From contig JAEUPZ010000018.1 in assembly GCA_016789885.1 (NCBI GenBank), positions 1 through 64,000 of the forward strand: a DNA stretch of 64,000 nt, written 5' to 3'. Positions within the stretch are counted from its first letter, which is position 1. Every line of letters starts with the position of its first letter. A program made the translations under genes and the position numbers. The notes under the pieces were generated by a model. It was not told the DNA's origin, searched no databases, and saw only the letters and a list, made by a program, of their open reading frames with translations. Positions 8,572 to 16,649 of the stretch are shown piece after piece. The DNA is from Chromatiales bacterium. Its GTDB lineage: Bacteria > Pseudomonadota > Gammaproteobacteria > Steroidobacterales > GCA-2729495.

Positions 8572-9447
8572 TCAGCCGTTGCCCGGGTCGTACTTCTGAC
8601 CGTCCCGCAGCATGGCGTCGGTCCCGATCAGGGCATTAAGTTGCGTGAAGTCGAGCATGTGCGCCCGGTGGGACAGGGTGCTGCCCTCGGCGCGGAGCAC
8701 CCGCAGGTACTCCCGGGCTGCGTGGCCGAGCACGCGGACCATGGCGCCGGGATAGATGGCGATGCGGAAGCCGAGGCCGGCCAGCTCCGGCAGCGGCAGC
8801 ATGGGGGTCTTGCCCCCCTCCACCATGTTGGCCAGCAGCGGGACCCGGGCGCCGAAGCGGCGGCCGGCTTCGGCCAGCTGCTCCCGGGTCTGCAGGGCCT
8901 CGATGAACAGCACGTCGGCGCCAGCCTCGAGGTAGGCGGCCGCGCGGTCGAGCCCGGCCTCCAAGCCCTCCACGGCAATGGCATCGGTCCGCGCCACGAT
9001 CACCGTGGCCGCATCTTGCCGGGCATCGAGCGCCGCCCGCAGCTTGCCGCGCATCTCGGCCGTGCTGACCAGCCGCTTGCCGTCGAGGTGCCCGCAGCGC
9101 TTCGGCGCCGCCTGGTCCTCGAGCTGGATCGCCGACGCGCCACGCCGCTCGAAGAGCCGCACCGCCCGCTGCACGTTGATGGCGTTGCCGAAGCCGTCGT
9201 CGCCGTCGACGATGAGCGGCAGGTCGATGCGGTCGCGGATGTTCCCGACCACGTCGGCCACCTCCGTCAGCGTGGTCAGGCCGATGTCCGGGCGCCCGAG
9301 GCGCGTGAAGGCGACGCTCGCACCGCTCAGGTAGGCACAGGGAAAGCCGGCCTGCTCCACCAGCAGCGCCGTGAAGGGGTCGTAGCAGCCGGGCGCGATG
9401 AAGGCGGGCCCGGCCAGCAACCCGCGCAGGCGTTCGGCGTGGCTCAT
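8572..9447 (-). CDS. isocitrate lyase/PEP mutase superfamily C-C lyase
   Basis: A 291-residue TIM-barrel lyase. It carries VDGDDGFGNAINV near residue 80 and KRCGH at 116-120, where the cysteine is the general acid of methylisocitrate lyase and 2,3-dimethylmalate lyase. This loop distinguishes it from the PEP mutase encoded 1.3 kb away. Its ATGA overlap with a LeuD-like subunit, itself coupled to a LeuC-like subunit, mirrors the dimethylmaleate hydratase/dimethylmalate lyase pair of nicotinate fermentation. The expected chemistry is cleavage of a substituted malate to pyruvate or glyoxylate plus an acid. The true substrate is unknown; oxaloacetate decarboxylase-type activity is an alternative. 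Confidence 0.8.
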   Translation of the reverse strand: MSHAERLRGLLAGPAFIAPGCYDPFTALLVEQAGFPCAYLSGASVAFTRLGRPDIGLTTLTEVADVVGNIRDRIDLPLIVDGDDGFGNAINVQRAVRLFERRGASAIQLEDQAAPKRCGHLDGKRLVSTAEMRGKLRAALDARQDAATVIVARTDAIAVEGLEAGLDRAAAYLEAGADVLFIEALQTREQLAEAGRRFGARVPLLANMVEGGKTPMLPLPELAGLGFRIAIYPGAMVRVLGHAAREYLRVLRAEGSTLSHRAHMLDFTQLNALIGTDAMLRDGQKYDPGNG

Positions 9448-9971
9448 GGCGCCACCCCCGCGCGGCCCGCGGCCAGGCGGGCCTTGAGCCACGGCATCAG
9501 GCCGCCGGCGCCCACCATGGCCATCAGGTGCGGCGGCAGGCCGTTCACGGTCCACTCGCCGCCGGTGGTCAGGTCGCGGATGCGGCCCGCCACCACGTCG
9601 ACCTCGATTTCGTCGCCGGCGCGGATTTCCGCCGCCGCCGGGAAGAACAGCGCGGGCATGCCGAAGTTAAGCGCGTTGCGGTAAAAGATGCGGCCGAAGG
9701 AGACGGCCAGCACCGCACCGACACCCAGGTGCCGCAGCGCCATGGCAGCCTGCTCCCGCGCGGAACCCACGCCGAAGTTGCGGCCCGCCACGACGATATC
9801 GCCGGGGCGCACCTCCCGGGCGAAGGCGGGATTCACGGCCTCGAGGCAATGGCGCGCCAGCTCCTCGAAGGGGGCCTTGAAGTAGATGCCCGGCGCCATG
9901 ACGTCGGTGTTGACGGCATCACCGAAGACCCAGGCCCGGCCCCGGACGACGTGCGCCAGTGAATCGCTCAT
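9444..9971 (-). CDS. LeuD-like small subunit of an aconitase-family hydratase
   Basis: A 175-residue swivel-domain protein like 3-isopropylmalate dehydratase small subunit. It has WVFGDAVNTDVMAPG at the N-terminus and the substrate-binding GRNFGVGSAREQAA near residue 65. It overlaps the large-subunit stop and the lyase start by ATGA on both sides. No leuA or leuB lies nearby, so leucine synthesis is unlikely; pairing with the lyase suggests hydration of an unsaturated dicarboxylate in a catabolic route. Confidence 0.85.
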   Translation of the reverse strand: MSDSLAHVVRGRAWVFGDAVNTDVMAPGIYFKAPFEELARHCLEAVNPAFAREVRPGDIVVAGRNFGVGSAREQAAMALRHLGVGAVLAVSFGRIFYRNALNFGMPALFFPAAAEIRAGDEIEVDVVAGRIRDLTTGGEWTVNGLPPHLMAMVGAGGLMPWLKARLAAGRAGVAP

Positions 9972-11233
9972 GCGAGGAACTCCCGCGGGTCGGCGACGCG
10001 CCCGGCCACGGCCGACGCGGCCACCGTGTAGGGCGACCCCAGGAAGACGCGGGCGGAGTTCGCCCCCATGCGCCCCTGGAAGTTGCGGTTGGTCGACGAG
10101 ATGCAGGTCTCGCCGTCGGCCAGGATCCCGGCGCCCAGCGCCGCGCAGGCGCCGCAGCCCGTGGGCAGCAGGTAGGCGCCGGCGCCGGTGAGGGCGGCCA
10201 GCGTGCCGTCGGCGGCGGCCTCGGCCATGGCGCGCGTCGAAGCCGGGGCCACGAGCAGCCGCGTCCCCGGGGCGACGCGGCGGCCCCGCAGCACCTCGGC
10301 GGCCATGCGCAGGTCCGAGAGCTTGGCGCCGACGCAGGCGCCGATGTAGGCCTGGTCGATGCGCTCGCCGGCGAAGTCGCCGACGGGCCCGGAGTTGGCC
10401 GGCGAATGGGGCGCGGCCACCTGGGGCGCCAGGGCCGCCGCGTCGAAGGCGTGGCGGGCCAGGTAGCGGGCGTCGGCATCGCCCTGCCAGCCCGGGGCGT
10501 CGGCCGCGGGCTCGCGGCCGGCGGCGCGGATCGCCGCCAGCGTCGTCGCGTCGGCGGCGACGATGCCGGTCTCGGCGCCGAGCTCCGCCGCCATGTTCGT
10601 GAGGACCATGCGCTCGGGCATCGGCATGCGGGCGACGGTGTCGCCGCCGAACTCGATGACGCGGAACGCGTTCTCCATGCCGATCTCCCGGCACAGGAAC
10701 AGCATGATGTCCTTGGCGACGACGCCGGCCGCGAACCGGCCGCTCCAGTCGGCGCGGATGGTCTCGGGCACCTGCAGCCAGATCTCGCCGGTGACGACGA
10801 TGCCGGTCATCTCGATGGCGCCGAAGCCGGCCATGTAGCAGCCGAAGGCACCGCCCATGCTGGAGTGGGAGTCGCCGCCGCAGGCGAACATGCCGGGTTC
10901 GAGGAAGCCCTGCTCGGCCAGCACCACGTGGCCGATGCCCTGCATGTCGAAGAAGCGCCGGATGCCGAACTCCGCGGCGAAGTCCCGGGTGAGCTTCAGG
11001 ATCGCCGCCGACTCGGCATCGACGGCCGGCGTGAAGTGGTCGGTGCAGAGGACGATGCGGTCGGGGTCCCAGACGCCGACGCCAAGCTCCTTCAGCCGCG
11101 GCCAGATGCGCCGCGGCCCGCCGGAGTCGAGCAGCAGGGCAAGGTCAACCTTGCAGGTGACGACCTCGCCCGGGCGCACGGCGCTGCGGCCGGCGGCCCT
11201 GGCGAGGATCTTCTCGGTCAGCGTGGCGCCCAC
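9968..11233 (-). CDS. LeuC-like large subunit of an aconitase-family hydratase
   Basis: A 421-residue [4Fe-4S] dehydratase large subunit, the short form used by archaeal-type isopropylmalate and homoaconitate enzymes. The start is a GTG at 11233 with a GGGGGAAG site upstream. The substrate motif FACGGDSHSSMGGAFG is near residue 130. The iron-sulfur cysteines are in IGACVGAKLSD and PTGCGACAALGAG. Together with the overlapping small subunit it should interconvert a hydroxy- and an unsaturated dicarboxylate. Dimethylmaleate hydratase is the nearest contextual model because a KRCGH lyase follows, but other substrates fit equally. Confidence 0.86.
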   Translation of the reverse strand: MGATLTEKILARAAGRSAVRPGEVVTCKVDLALLLDSGGPRRIWPRLKELGVGVWDPDRIVLCTDHFTPAVDAESAAILKLTRDFAAEFGIRRFFDMQGIGHVVLAEQGFLEPGMFACGGDSHSSMGGAFGCYMAGFGAIEMTGIVVTGEIWLQVPETIRADWSGRFAAGVVAKDIMLFLCREIGMENAFRVIEFGGDTVARMPMPERMVLTNMAAELGAETGIVAADATTLAAIRAAGREPAADAPGWQGDADARYLARHAFDAAALAPQVAAPHSPANSGPVGDFAGERIDQAYIGACVGAKLSDLRMAAEVLRGRRVAPGTRLLVAPASTRAMAEAAADGTLAALTGAGAYLLPTGCGACAALGAGILADGETCISSTNRNFQGRMGANSARVFLGSPYTVAASAVAGRVADPREFLA

Positions 11234-11265
11234 GGGCGCTTCCCCCGGCGGCCGGTGCGAGCCGC

Positions 11266-12762
11266 TCAGCAGATGCCCTTGAGCTTGGCCGCGATCTTCG
11301 CGACGTCGGCAGGGTCCGCCTGGCTGACGTCGGCGTACTCGGTGAATCGCTCGGGGATCTTGATGGTGGCGTCGATGCCCATCTGCTCGGACGACGTCGG
11401 GAAGCCCTGGGGCCCCTTGGGGGCCGAGGGATCGAGCACCATGGCCTGGCCGGACCGGTTGATGATGATGTCGCTGTAGGGCTGTACCCGGGTCTGGATC
11501 GCCCACTCCACCGAGGCAATGTCGTAGGGATTCACGTCGGGGCCCACCACCACGAGCATCTTGGCGGTCCGGGGCCAGCGGCCGGCGGCACCCCAGGCGG
11601 CATGGAGCACGTACTTGCCGAACTCGGGATGGGGCTTCTGCGCGCCATCGACGCTGAGCTGCACGATGTAGGTCATGTTGGGCGTGACGACGCAGTCCTT
11701 GACCTCGGGGATCTTCCGCTTCAGGTCGGAGAGCATCTCGCCTTCAATCGGCAGCAGCGCCATGAAGTTGTGGTCGAAGGGCGGCATCATCTCGATGGTC
11801 CCGTACCACATCGGGTTCCGGCGGTGGGTGATGCAGGTAACGTCGAACATCGGGAAGATCTGGTGTTTGTCGTAGTAGCCCACCGAATTGGAGTGCCAGC
11901 CGATGATGTCCGTGGGCACGTCGGGGCGGAACACGCCTTCGATGACGTACTCGGCCGTGGCCGGCACCTCCAGGTCCACGGTTTCGCACTTCACGAGCTC
12001 CAGGGGCGCGCCCCGCAGGCCGCCGGCGTAGTCGTACTCGTCCATCCCGTAGGGAATGCCGGTGGCCGAGGCGAGATGCAGCGCCGGGTCAACCTGGCAG
12101 GCAAAAGCCACCTCCAGCGGCTTGCCCATCCGCTGCGCCTTCGCGAGGTGCAGGCCGATGTGGCTCATGGGGGGATTCCAGAAGGCGAACACCGAGATCT
12201 GCTTCTTCTGCTGCTCTTCGCTGTAGCTGCCACCGTGGGGGTGGACGCAGTTCCAGAAGCTGGTGGCCCGGTAGGCCCCCACGTTGCGGATGCCGGTCTC
12301 GGGATCCTTGGTGACGCCCACGCCCCCGGTGATGTAGGACGCGCCCTCCTTGCCGAAGAAGACGTGGGGGATGTGCTTGTCCACCGACACCTGGTCCTTC
12401 GGGATGACCACGTCCTTGCAGGGGGCCTGCTTGCGATCCACCAGGACCGGCTGGATCCATCGGGAAGGATCCGCCAGCACCTGGAAGTGCTTCAGCTTGG
12501 CCGCCACCGGATCCGGCGTGTCGAGGATGAGCGCCGTGCGCTCCCGGGTGCCGTAAGGATTGAAGATCAGCGGCACGCCAGGGGTGTTGTAGCCCACCAG
12601 GTTGTCGAGGATGAGGGCCGGACCACTGGTCTCCGCCAGATGCCGCATCAGCGCCTGGAGTTCGTTCGTGCCCTGGCGGCAGTCGAGGGGCACCTGCACC
12701 CGCTTGAGCTGCCCGATGTTCTCGAGCTTGTGCAGAAACTCCCGCATGTCCTTGTACGGCAT
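11266..12762 (-). CDS. UbiD-family prenyl-FMN decarboxylase
   Basis: A 498-residue UbiD-family protein with typical segments: HIPHVFFGKEGASYITGG, VGAYRATSFW, ATAEYVIEGVF (acidic catalytic pair) and DIIINRSGQAMVLDPSA near the C-terminus. UbiD enzymes use prenylated FMN to add or remove carboxyl groups on aromatic or alpha,beta-unsaturated acids. Ubiquinone synthesis is possible, but the gene is in a cluster with a hydratase and a lyase, so a catabolic decarboxylase of an aromatic or unsaturated acid is more likely. The cofactor enzyme UbiX is encoded 4 kb away. A GGGAG site precedes the ATG. Confidence 0.85.
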   Translation of the reverse strand: MPYKDMREFLHKLENIGQLKRVQVPLDCRQGTNELQALMRHLAETSGPALILDNLVGYNTPGVPLIFNPYGTRERTALILDTPDPVAAKLKHFQVLADPSRWIQPVLVDRKQAPCKDVVIPKDQVSVDKHIPHVFFGKEGASYITGGVGVTKDPETGIRNVGAYRATSFWNCVHPHGGSYSEEQQKKQISVFAFWNPPMSHIGLHLAKAQRMGKPLEVAFACQVDPALHLASATGIPYGMDEYDYAGGLRGAPLELVKCETVDLEVPATAEYVIEGVFRPDVPTDIIGWHSNSVGYYDKHQIFPMFDVTCITHRRNPMWYGTIEMMPPFDHNFMALLPIEGEMLSDLKRKIPEVKDCVVTPNMTYIVQLSVDGAQKPHPEFGKYVLHAAWGAAGRWPRTAKMLVVVGPDVNPYDIASVEWAIQTRVQPYSDIIINRSGQAMVLDPSAPKGPQGFPTSSEQMGIDATIKIPERFTEYADVSQADPADVAKIAAKLKGIC

Positions 12763-12794
12763 CGCCAGAACTCCCGGTCAGAGGTTGTGCAGAC

Positions 12795-12842
12795 GGCGTC
12801 CGGAACGGACGCCGGCAGCCGGTTGCGGTGCCCCGGGGCACC
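12795..12842. repeat. two stem-loop palindromes between UbiD and membrane-protein genes
   Basis: The 137-base gap holds GGCGTCC-N5-GGACGCC (12795-12813) and the perfect 16-base palindrome GGTGCCCCGGGGCACC (12827-12842). Neither has a T-run, so they are not classical terminators. They may shape the mRNA between the two co-oriented genes or bind a regulator. Confidence 0.4.
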
Positions 12843-12899
12843 CGGCCGGACGGCGCGGAACCTTAGCACGACTGCCGGCGACGCCGCGCCTGCCCGCCC

Positions 12900-13571
12900 C
12901 TACCAGAACGGCTTCACCTTGCCGAGGAAAGCAATGGCGAGGACGAGCCCGTAGAGCAGCAGCGCCCAGGCCATGGTCAGGTTCGTCGCGCGGGTGATGG
13001 CCGCCTCGGCGGCGTCGTCGAGCCCCCGCTCGCCGAGCCGCAGCAGCGTGGTGAACGGCTGGAACCGCGTGTCGATGCCGAGGATCACCCAGAACACCAG
13101 CCCGAAGAGCAGCAGCTTGAGAGCGAACCAGCCGGCCGCCACCGGCGCACCGGTGGCCAGCGACAGCGCCCCGATGCCGACGAAGAGCGCGCCGGCCACG
13201 AGCTCCCAGGCGTTGTTCAGCCGGCGCAGCCGGGCGGCCAGCGGCCTGCCCTTGCGCACCACCAGCGCGACGTGCAGCACCGTCCAGCCGAGGCCGATGA
13301 TCCAGGCCAGCGCCAGCAGCCAGCCGGGGATCGAGGCCACACCGAGCCCGGCGGCCAGGTGCATGCCCACCGGCAGGATCAGCGCGACGCAGGTCCGGGG
13401 CGCCAGGTCGATGTAGAAGGCCAGGCGGATCAACGTGACCCGCGTGGCGTAGTCGAGCCGGCGGTCCTTGATCCAGGCCATGACCAGGAACAGCCCGACG
13501 TCGGCGCCGAGCCAGTAGACGAGCAGCAGGATGTGGGCATAGGCCCACAGCAGCTGCGGCTCCAGGCTCAT
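12900..13571 (-). CDS. integral membrane protein, paralogue of the protein at 45105-45764
   Basis: A 223-residue protein with about six hydrophobic helices. It begins WAYAHILLLVYWLGADVG, has FYIDLAPRTCVALILPVG near residue 55 and ends IAFLGKVKPFW. The same landmarks (YAHILL..YWLGAD, IDLAPR, AAFLG.VKP) occur in the membrane protein at 45105-45764, so the two are paralogues. The histidine in the first helix could ligate heme, as in CopD-like membrane proteins, but this is inference. It overlaps the tandem hydrolase stop by ATGA and lies upstream of UbiD, so it is probably part of the same transcription unit, as a transporter or redox component. Confidence 0.72.
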   Translation of the reverse strand: MSLEPQLLWAYAHILLLVYWLGADVGLFLVMAWIKDRRLDYATRVTLIRLAFYIDLAPRTCVALILPVGMHLAAGLGVASIPGWLLALAWIIGLGWTVLHVALVVRKGRPLAARLRRLNNAWELVAGALFVGIGALSLATGAPVAAGWFALKLLLFGLVFWVILGIDTRFQPFTTLLRLGERGLDDAAEAAITRATNLTMAWALLLYGLVLAIAFLGKVKPFW

Positions 13572-15196
13572 GGCGCGAGAGCGGCCAGCCAGGTCGCCGG
13601 ATCGGTGCCCGCCGCCGCCTCGCGCACCGGGATGCCCCGGGCAAGGACCGGCGCCGCCGGATCAGCGGCCGCCAGGTCCAGCAGTTCGCTCTGCAGCTCC
13701 TGCCAGTGGCCGGCCGCCTTCATGAGCTCCAGCACGTCGCGCTGCAGGCGGCGTCCGTCCAGGTCAGGCTCCTCCCAGCGGATGGACGCGCGGTCGCGCT
13801 GGAACCACGGGTGGTACAGGCGGCCGTCGCGCACCGTGTGCCAGTACCGGAGCAGATGGCCGCCGTGCCAGTCGATGGTCTCGGGGGCAAAGCTCGCGCG
13901 CCAGGCCGCGATGGCGGCCGCGTCCGGCTCCGGCCTGCCGATCAGGTGCAGGCCGGTGAAGCGGCCCGGCGCCGCAGCCGCCAGGGCCAGCGCGAAGGTC
14001 GCCCCCCAGCCGTCGGCCAGCACCTGGACGCGCTCCAGCCCGAGGGCATCCAGCGTCGCCAGCGTCGCCGCAATGGCCGACGCGACGCGACCCAGGGACG
14101 CGTGCACCAGGGGTCCGGACTCGCCGTGGCCAGGCAGGTCCGGCGCCACGACGGGCCGGGTGGCGGCCAGCTGCCCGAGGGCCTCGCCCCAGCAGGCGCC
14201 GCTGGCGCCGGGCGCATGCAGCAGCAGCAGCGCCAGCTCGCCCGCGGCCGGCCGGCGGTTCCAGCGCAGATGGATGGCAGCCACGGGCGTCGGGATCACT
14301 GCGCGGCGCAGCGCCGTGTCGCCGGCCGGCCGCGCCAGCGCCGGCGGCACCGGCGGTGGCTCGGTGCCCGGGTGTGCCTGCACATGGGCCGCCAGGCGTG
14401 CCAGCGCCGCATCCGGGGCCGGCGCCGCCTCGACGGTGACCGTCGGCGCCACCGGACCGATCCGGACGAGGTGCGCACTGAGGGGATCCAGCGGCGAGGC
14501 CGTGACCACGGTCGGCACCGCCATGGCGCGGAGCGCCGCGGGCCCGTCGAACAGGAACGCGCCGCGATAGGCGATGTGGTACGTGTCCGCCGCGCGCAGC
14601 AGTTCGAGCAGTGCCTGCTGCTGGTGCGCGGGCGGCGGCATCGGGAAGTCCATGCGCCGCGCCAGCGCCGGCCAGTGCCACGGGAAAAAGATCGCCTGCT
14701 CGCGGTTGCGCGCCCAGGCCCAGGCCAGGTGGCCACCGTCCCAGCGCGGCTCGATGGGCGGCAGGTAGTCCGCGAGGATGGGCCCGCGCTCCGCGTCGTC
14801 CATCACCATCAGGCCGTTGCAGGCGACCGCCGTGATGCGGTCCGGATGGCGGTGCCCCAGGGCGACACCGATCATGCCACCGGTGTGGAAGCCATAGGCC
14901 GCCGCGCGGCCGACGCCGATGACGTCGAGGAACTCGACGGCGGCGCCGGCGAAATCATCGAGGCTAGCCTCGGCGACGCCGAGGGGATCGGAGAGCCCGT
15001 ACCCGGGCGTGTCCGGGGCAATGGCCGTGCACCACCGGCCCCACTCGGCCATGACGGGTTCGAGCTCGCGGGACGACTGGGGCGACTGGTGCAGCAGCAG
15101 GACGGCGGGGCCCTGCCCGGCGCGCCGGTAGTGGACCTGGCGGCGGCCGAACCGGCCGTCCACCGTGGCGTAGTGGCGGGTGACGGGTACGCTCAT
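13568..15196 (-). CDS. tandem alpha/beta-hydrolase protein with both nucleophile serines replaced
   Basis: A 542-residue protein (or 546 from the ATG at 15208) made of two alpha/beta-hydrolase domains. Domain 1 (about 1-275) has LLLHQSPQSSRE and an elbow reading GFHTG (102-106), with His104 where the nucleophilic Ser of GxSxG should be. Domain 2 (about 300-500) has HAPGASGACW and PDLPGHGES, but its elbow is LADGWG near residue 395, with Gly at the nucleophile position. Both halves therefore lack the classical serine. It may be a non-hydrolytic lyase or oxygenase-like enzyme, or a binding protein. It is the first gene of the UbiD/hydratase/lyase unit and diverges from an SDR. Confidence 0.75.
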   Translation of the reverse strand: MSVPVTRHYATVDGRFGRRQVHYRRAGQGPAVLLLHQSPQSSRELEPVMAEWGRWCTAIAPDTPGYGLSDPLGVAEASLDDFAGAAVEFLDVIGVGRAAAYGFHTGGMIGVALGHRHPDRITAVACNGLMVMDDAERGPILADYLPPIEPRWDGGHLAWAWARNREQAIFFPWHWPALARRMDFPMPPPAHQQQALLELLRAADTYHIAYRGAFLFDGPAALRAMAVPTVVTASPLDPLSAHLVRIGPVAPTVTVEAAPAPDAALARLAAHVQAHPGTEPPPVPPALARPAGDTALRRAVIPTPVAAIHLRWNRRPAAGELALLLLHAPGASGACWGEALGQLAATRPVVAPDLPGHGESGPLVHASLGRVASAIAATLATLDALGLERVQVLADGWGATFALALAAAAPGRFTGLHLIGRPEPDAAAIAAWRASFAPETIDWHGGHLLRYWHTVRDGRLYHPWFQRDRASIRWEEPDLDGRRLQRDVLELMKAAGHWQELQSELLDLAAADPAAPVLARGIPVREAAAGTDPATWLAALAP

Positions 15197-15340
15197 GGTG
15201 CGGGTCATCCTAGCGGAACGGGCCGGCCGCTGCGGACCCGGCCGCGGGGCCCAAGACCTGCGGCCAGCCCGCGCCGCGTCGCCTGCCCGGCGGGCCGCCT
15301 GTATCATCTGCGGCCCCGAACCAGCCCCCTGGAGCCCCCC

Positions 15341-16135
15341 ATGTCCGCACGCAAGGTCGCCATCGTCACCGGATCCGCCACGGGGGTCGGCGCCGCCGCG
15401 GCCATCCTGCTGGCCAGCAAGGGCTGCAACGTGGTGATCAACTACACGCGGAGCAAGGACGAGGCCGAGGCCACGGCCGCCGAGTGCCGCGCCAAGGGCG
15501 CCGAGACCATCGTCTACCAGGGCGACGTCTCCGACGACGACGCCTGCCGGGGCATGGCGAAGGCCGCCGCCGACAAGTGGGGCCGCATCGACTACCTGAT
15601 CAACAACGCCGCCCGCACCAAGTTCAACCCGTACCCGAAGCTCGACGGCGTCAGCAAGCAGGACTTCCTCGACATCTACGCGGTGAACGTCGTCGGCGCC
15701 TACCAGATGGTGCGGGCCGTGACGCCGTACATGAAGAAGCAGGGGTCGGGCGCCATCGTCAACGACTCGTCCATCGGCGGCGTCACCGGCATCGCCTCGT
15801 CGATTCCCTACGCGGCGTCGAAGGCGGCGCTGAACCTCATGACCAAGTCCCTGGCCCACGTGCTGGCGCCCGAGATCCGCATCAACACCGTGGTGCCCGG
15901 CATGATCCAGACCCGCTGGCTCAAGGGCGGCATGGGCGAGGAGCAGTACCAGGCGATGCTGAAGTCCCAGGGCGACCAGCTGCCGCTCAAGAAGGTCGCG
16001 ACGGCCGAGGACATCGCGGAGGTGCTGGTCTGGTTCCTCGAGAGCGCCCACCTCATCACCGGCGAGTCGCTGATCGTCGACAGCGGCATCCACATCGGCC
16101 AGCTGCCGCCCTACTCCAGCGGCGACTCCTACTGA
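15341..16135 (+). CDS. SDR-family NAD(P)-dependent oxidoreductase
   Basis: A 264-residue classical short-chain dehydrogenase. It has TGSATGVG for nucleotide binding at the N-terminus, LINNAA in the middle, and the catalytic Ser in NDSSIGG with YAASK further on. It resembles FabG-like and quinone/alcohol dehydrogenases. GGAG lies 8 bases before the ATG. It faces away from the tandem hydrolase across a 144-base divergent region that contains a TATCAT element upstream of the SDR, and could supply a dehydrogenation step to the UbiD-linked pathway; the substrate is unknown. Confidence 0.85.
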   Translation: MSARKVAIVTGSATGVGAAAAILLASKGCNVVINYTRSKDEAEATAAECRAKGAETIVYQGDVSDDDACRGMAKAAADKWGRIDYLINNAARTKFNPYPKLDGVSKQDFLDIYAVNVVGAYQMVRAVTPYMKKQGSGAIVNDSSIGGVTGIASSIPYAASKAALNLMTKSLAHVLAPEIRINTVVPGMIQTRWLKGGMGEEQYQAMLKSQGDQLPLKKVATAEDIAEVLVWFLESAHLITGESLIVDSGIHIGQLPPYSSGDSY

Positions 16136-16145
16136 GGCCGTCGGC

Positions 16146-16649
16146 TCAGGGCGGGGTGAGCGTGAGCTCGCCCTTCCAGCCGAAGCCGCGGGCATTGTCG
16201 ACGAGCCGGACGAACGAGGGCTGCAGCGCCCAGAAGGCCGTCCGGCGCAGGCGCTCGCCGATCAGGCGTTCGCCATCGTTGCGGGGCGCTTCGAACAGGC
16301 GCTGCACGTCGCGGAACTTCGCGAGGTAGCAGGCCAGCGCCGCGTCGCGCGCCGGGCCTTCGAGCACGGCCGCGCGCCCCTCGAGCTGCACGCCGAGCAC
16401 GTCGTCCCAGGTGTGCACGTCCGGCTGCACGGCCCCGGCCACCCGGTCGCCGGCGACGAGGTCGCGCCCGTGCCGCGTCCGCGGATCGGTGACGAAGTAG
16501 AGGTTCAGCGCCGCGTCGCTGGCGAAGAAGACGGTAGCCGCCCAGGGCCGCCCGTCGGCGCCGGTGGTGGCGAGGGTGACGGTCGCCTGCCGGCCCAGCA
16601 CCTCGCCGATGCGGGCGCGGAGCGCAGCCTCGCCCTCGCCCGCCGTCAC
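16146..16649 (-). CDS. pyridoxamine 5'-phosphate oxidase-like FMN-binding split-barrel protein
   Basis: A 167-residue protein with the split-barrel pattern: VTLATTGADGRPWAATVFFASD near the N-terminus, LYFVTDPRTRHGRDL and VQLEGRAAVLEG. These match the general pyridoxamine-phosphate-oxidase-like/heme-utilisation family, not true PdxH. The GTG start at 16649 overlaps the ubiX stop as GTGA, so it is translated with ubiX. A role in flavin handling would fit the neighbour, but the exact activity is unknown. Confidence 0.72.
   Translation of the reverse strand: MTAGEGEAALRARIGEVLGRQATVTLATTGADGRPWAATVFFASDAALNLYFVTDPRTRHGRDLVAGDRVAGAVQPDVHTWDDVLGVQLEGRAAVLEGPARDAALACYLAKFRDVQRLFEAPRNDGERLIGERLRRTAFWALQPSFVRLVDNARGFGWKGELTLTPP

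Noticed and set aside
8572..9447. Second PEP mutase
   Set aside because: It has KRCGH, the lyase loop, where PepM has EDKxxPKxNS.
9444..11233. Leucine biosynthesis leuCD
   Set aside because: No leuA or leuB nearby, atypical short LeuC form, and tight coupling to a C-C lyase and UbiD.
15209..16195. N-terminal extension of the tandem hydrolase frame to 875 residues
   Set aside because: It would overlap the whole SDR gene and translates to valine/aspartate-rich shadow sequence; starts at 15196 or 15208 fit the fold.
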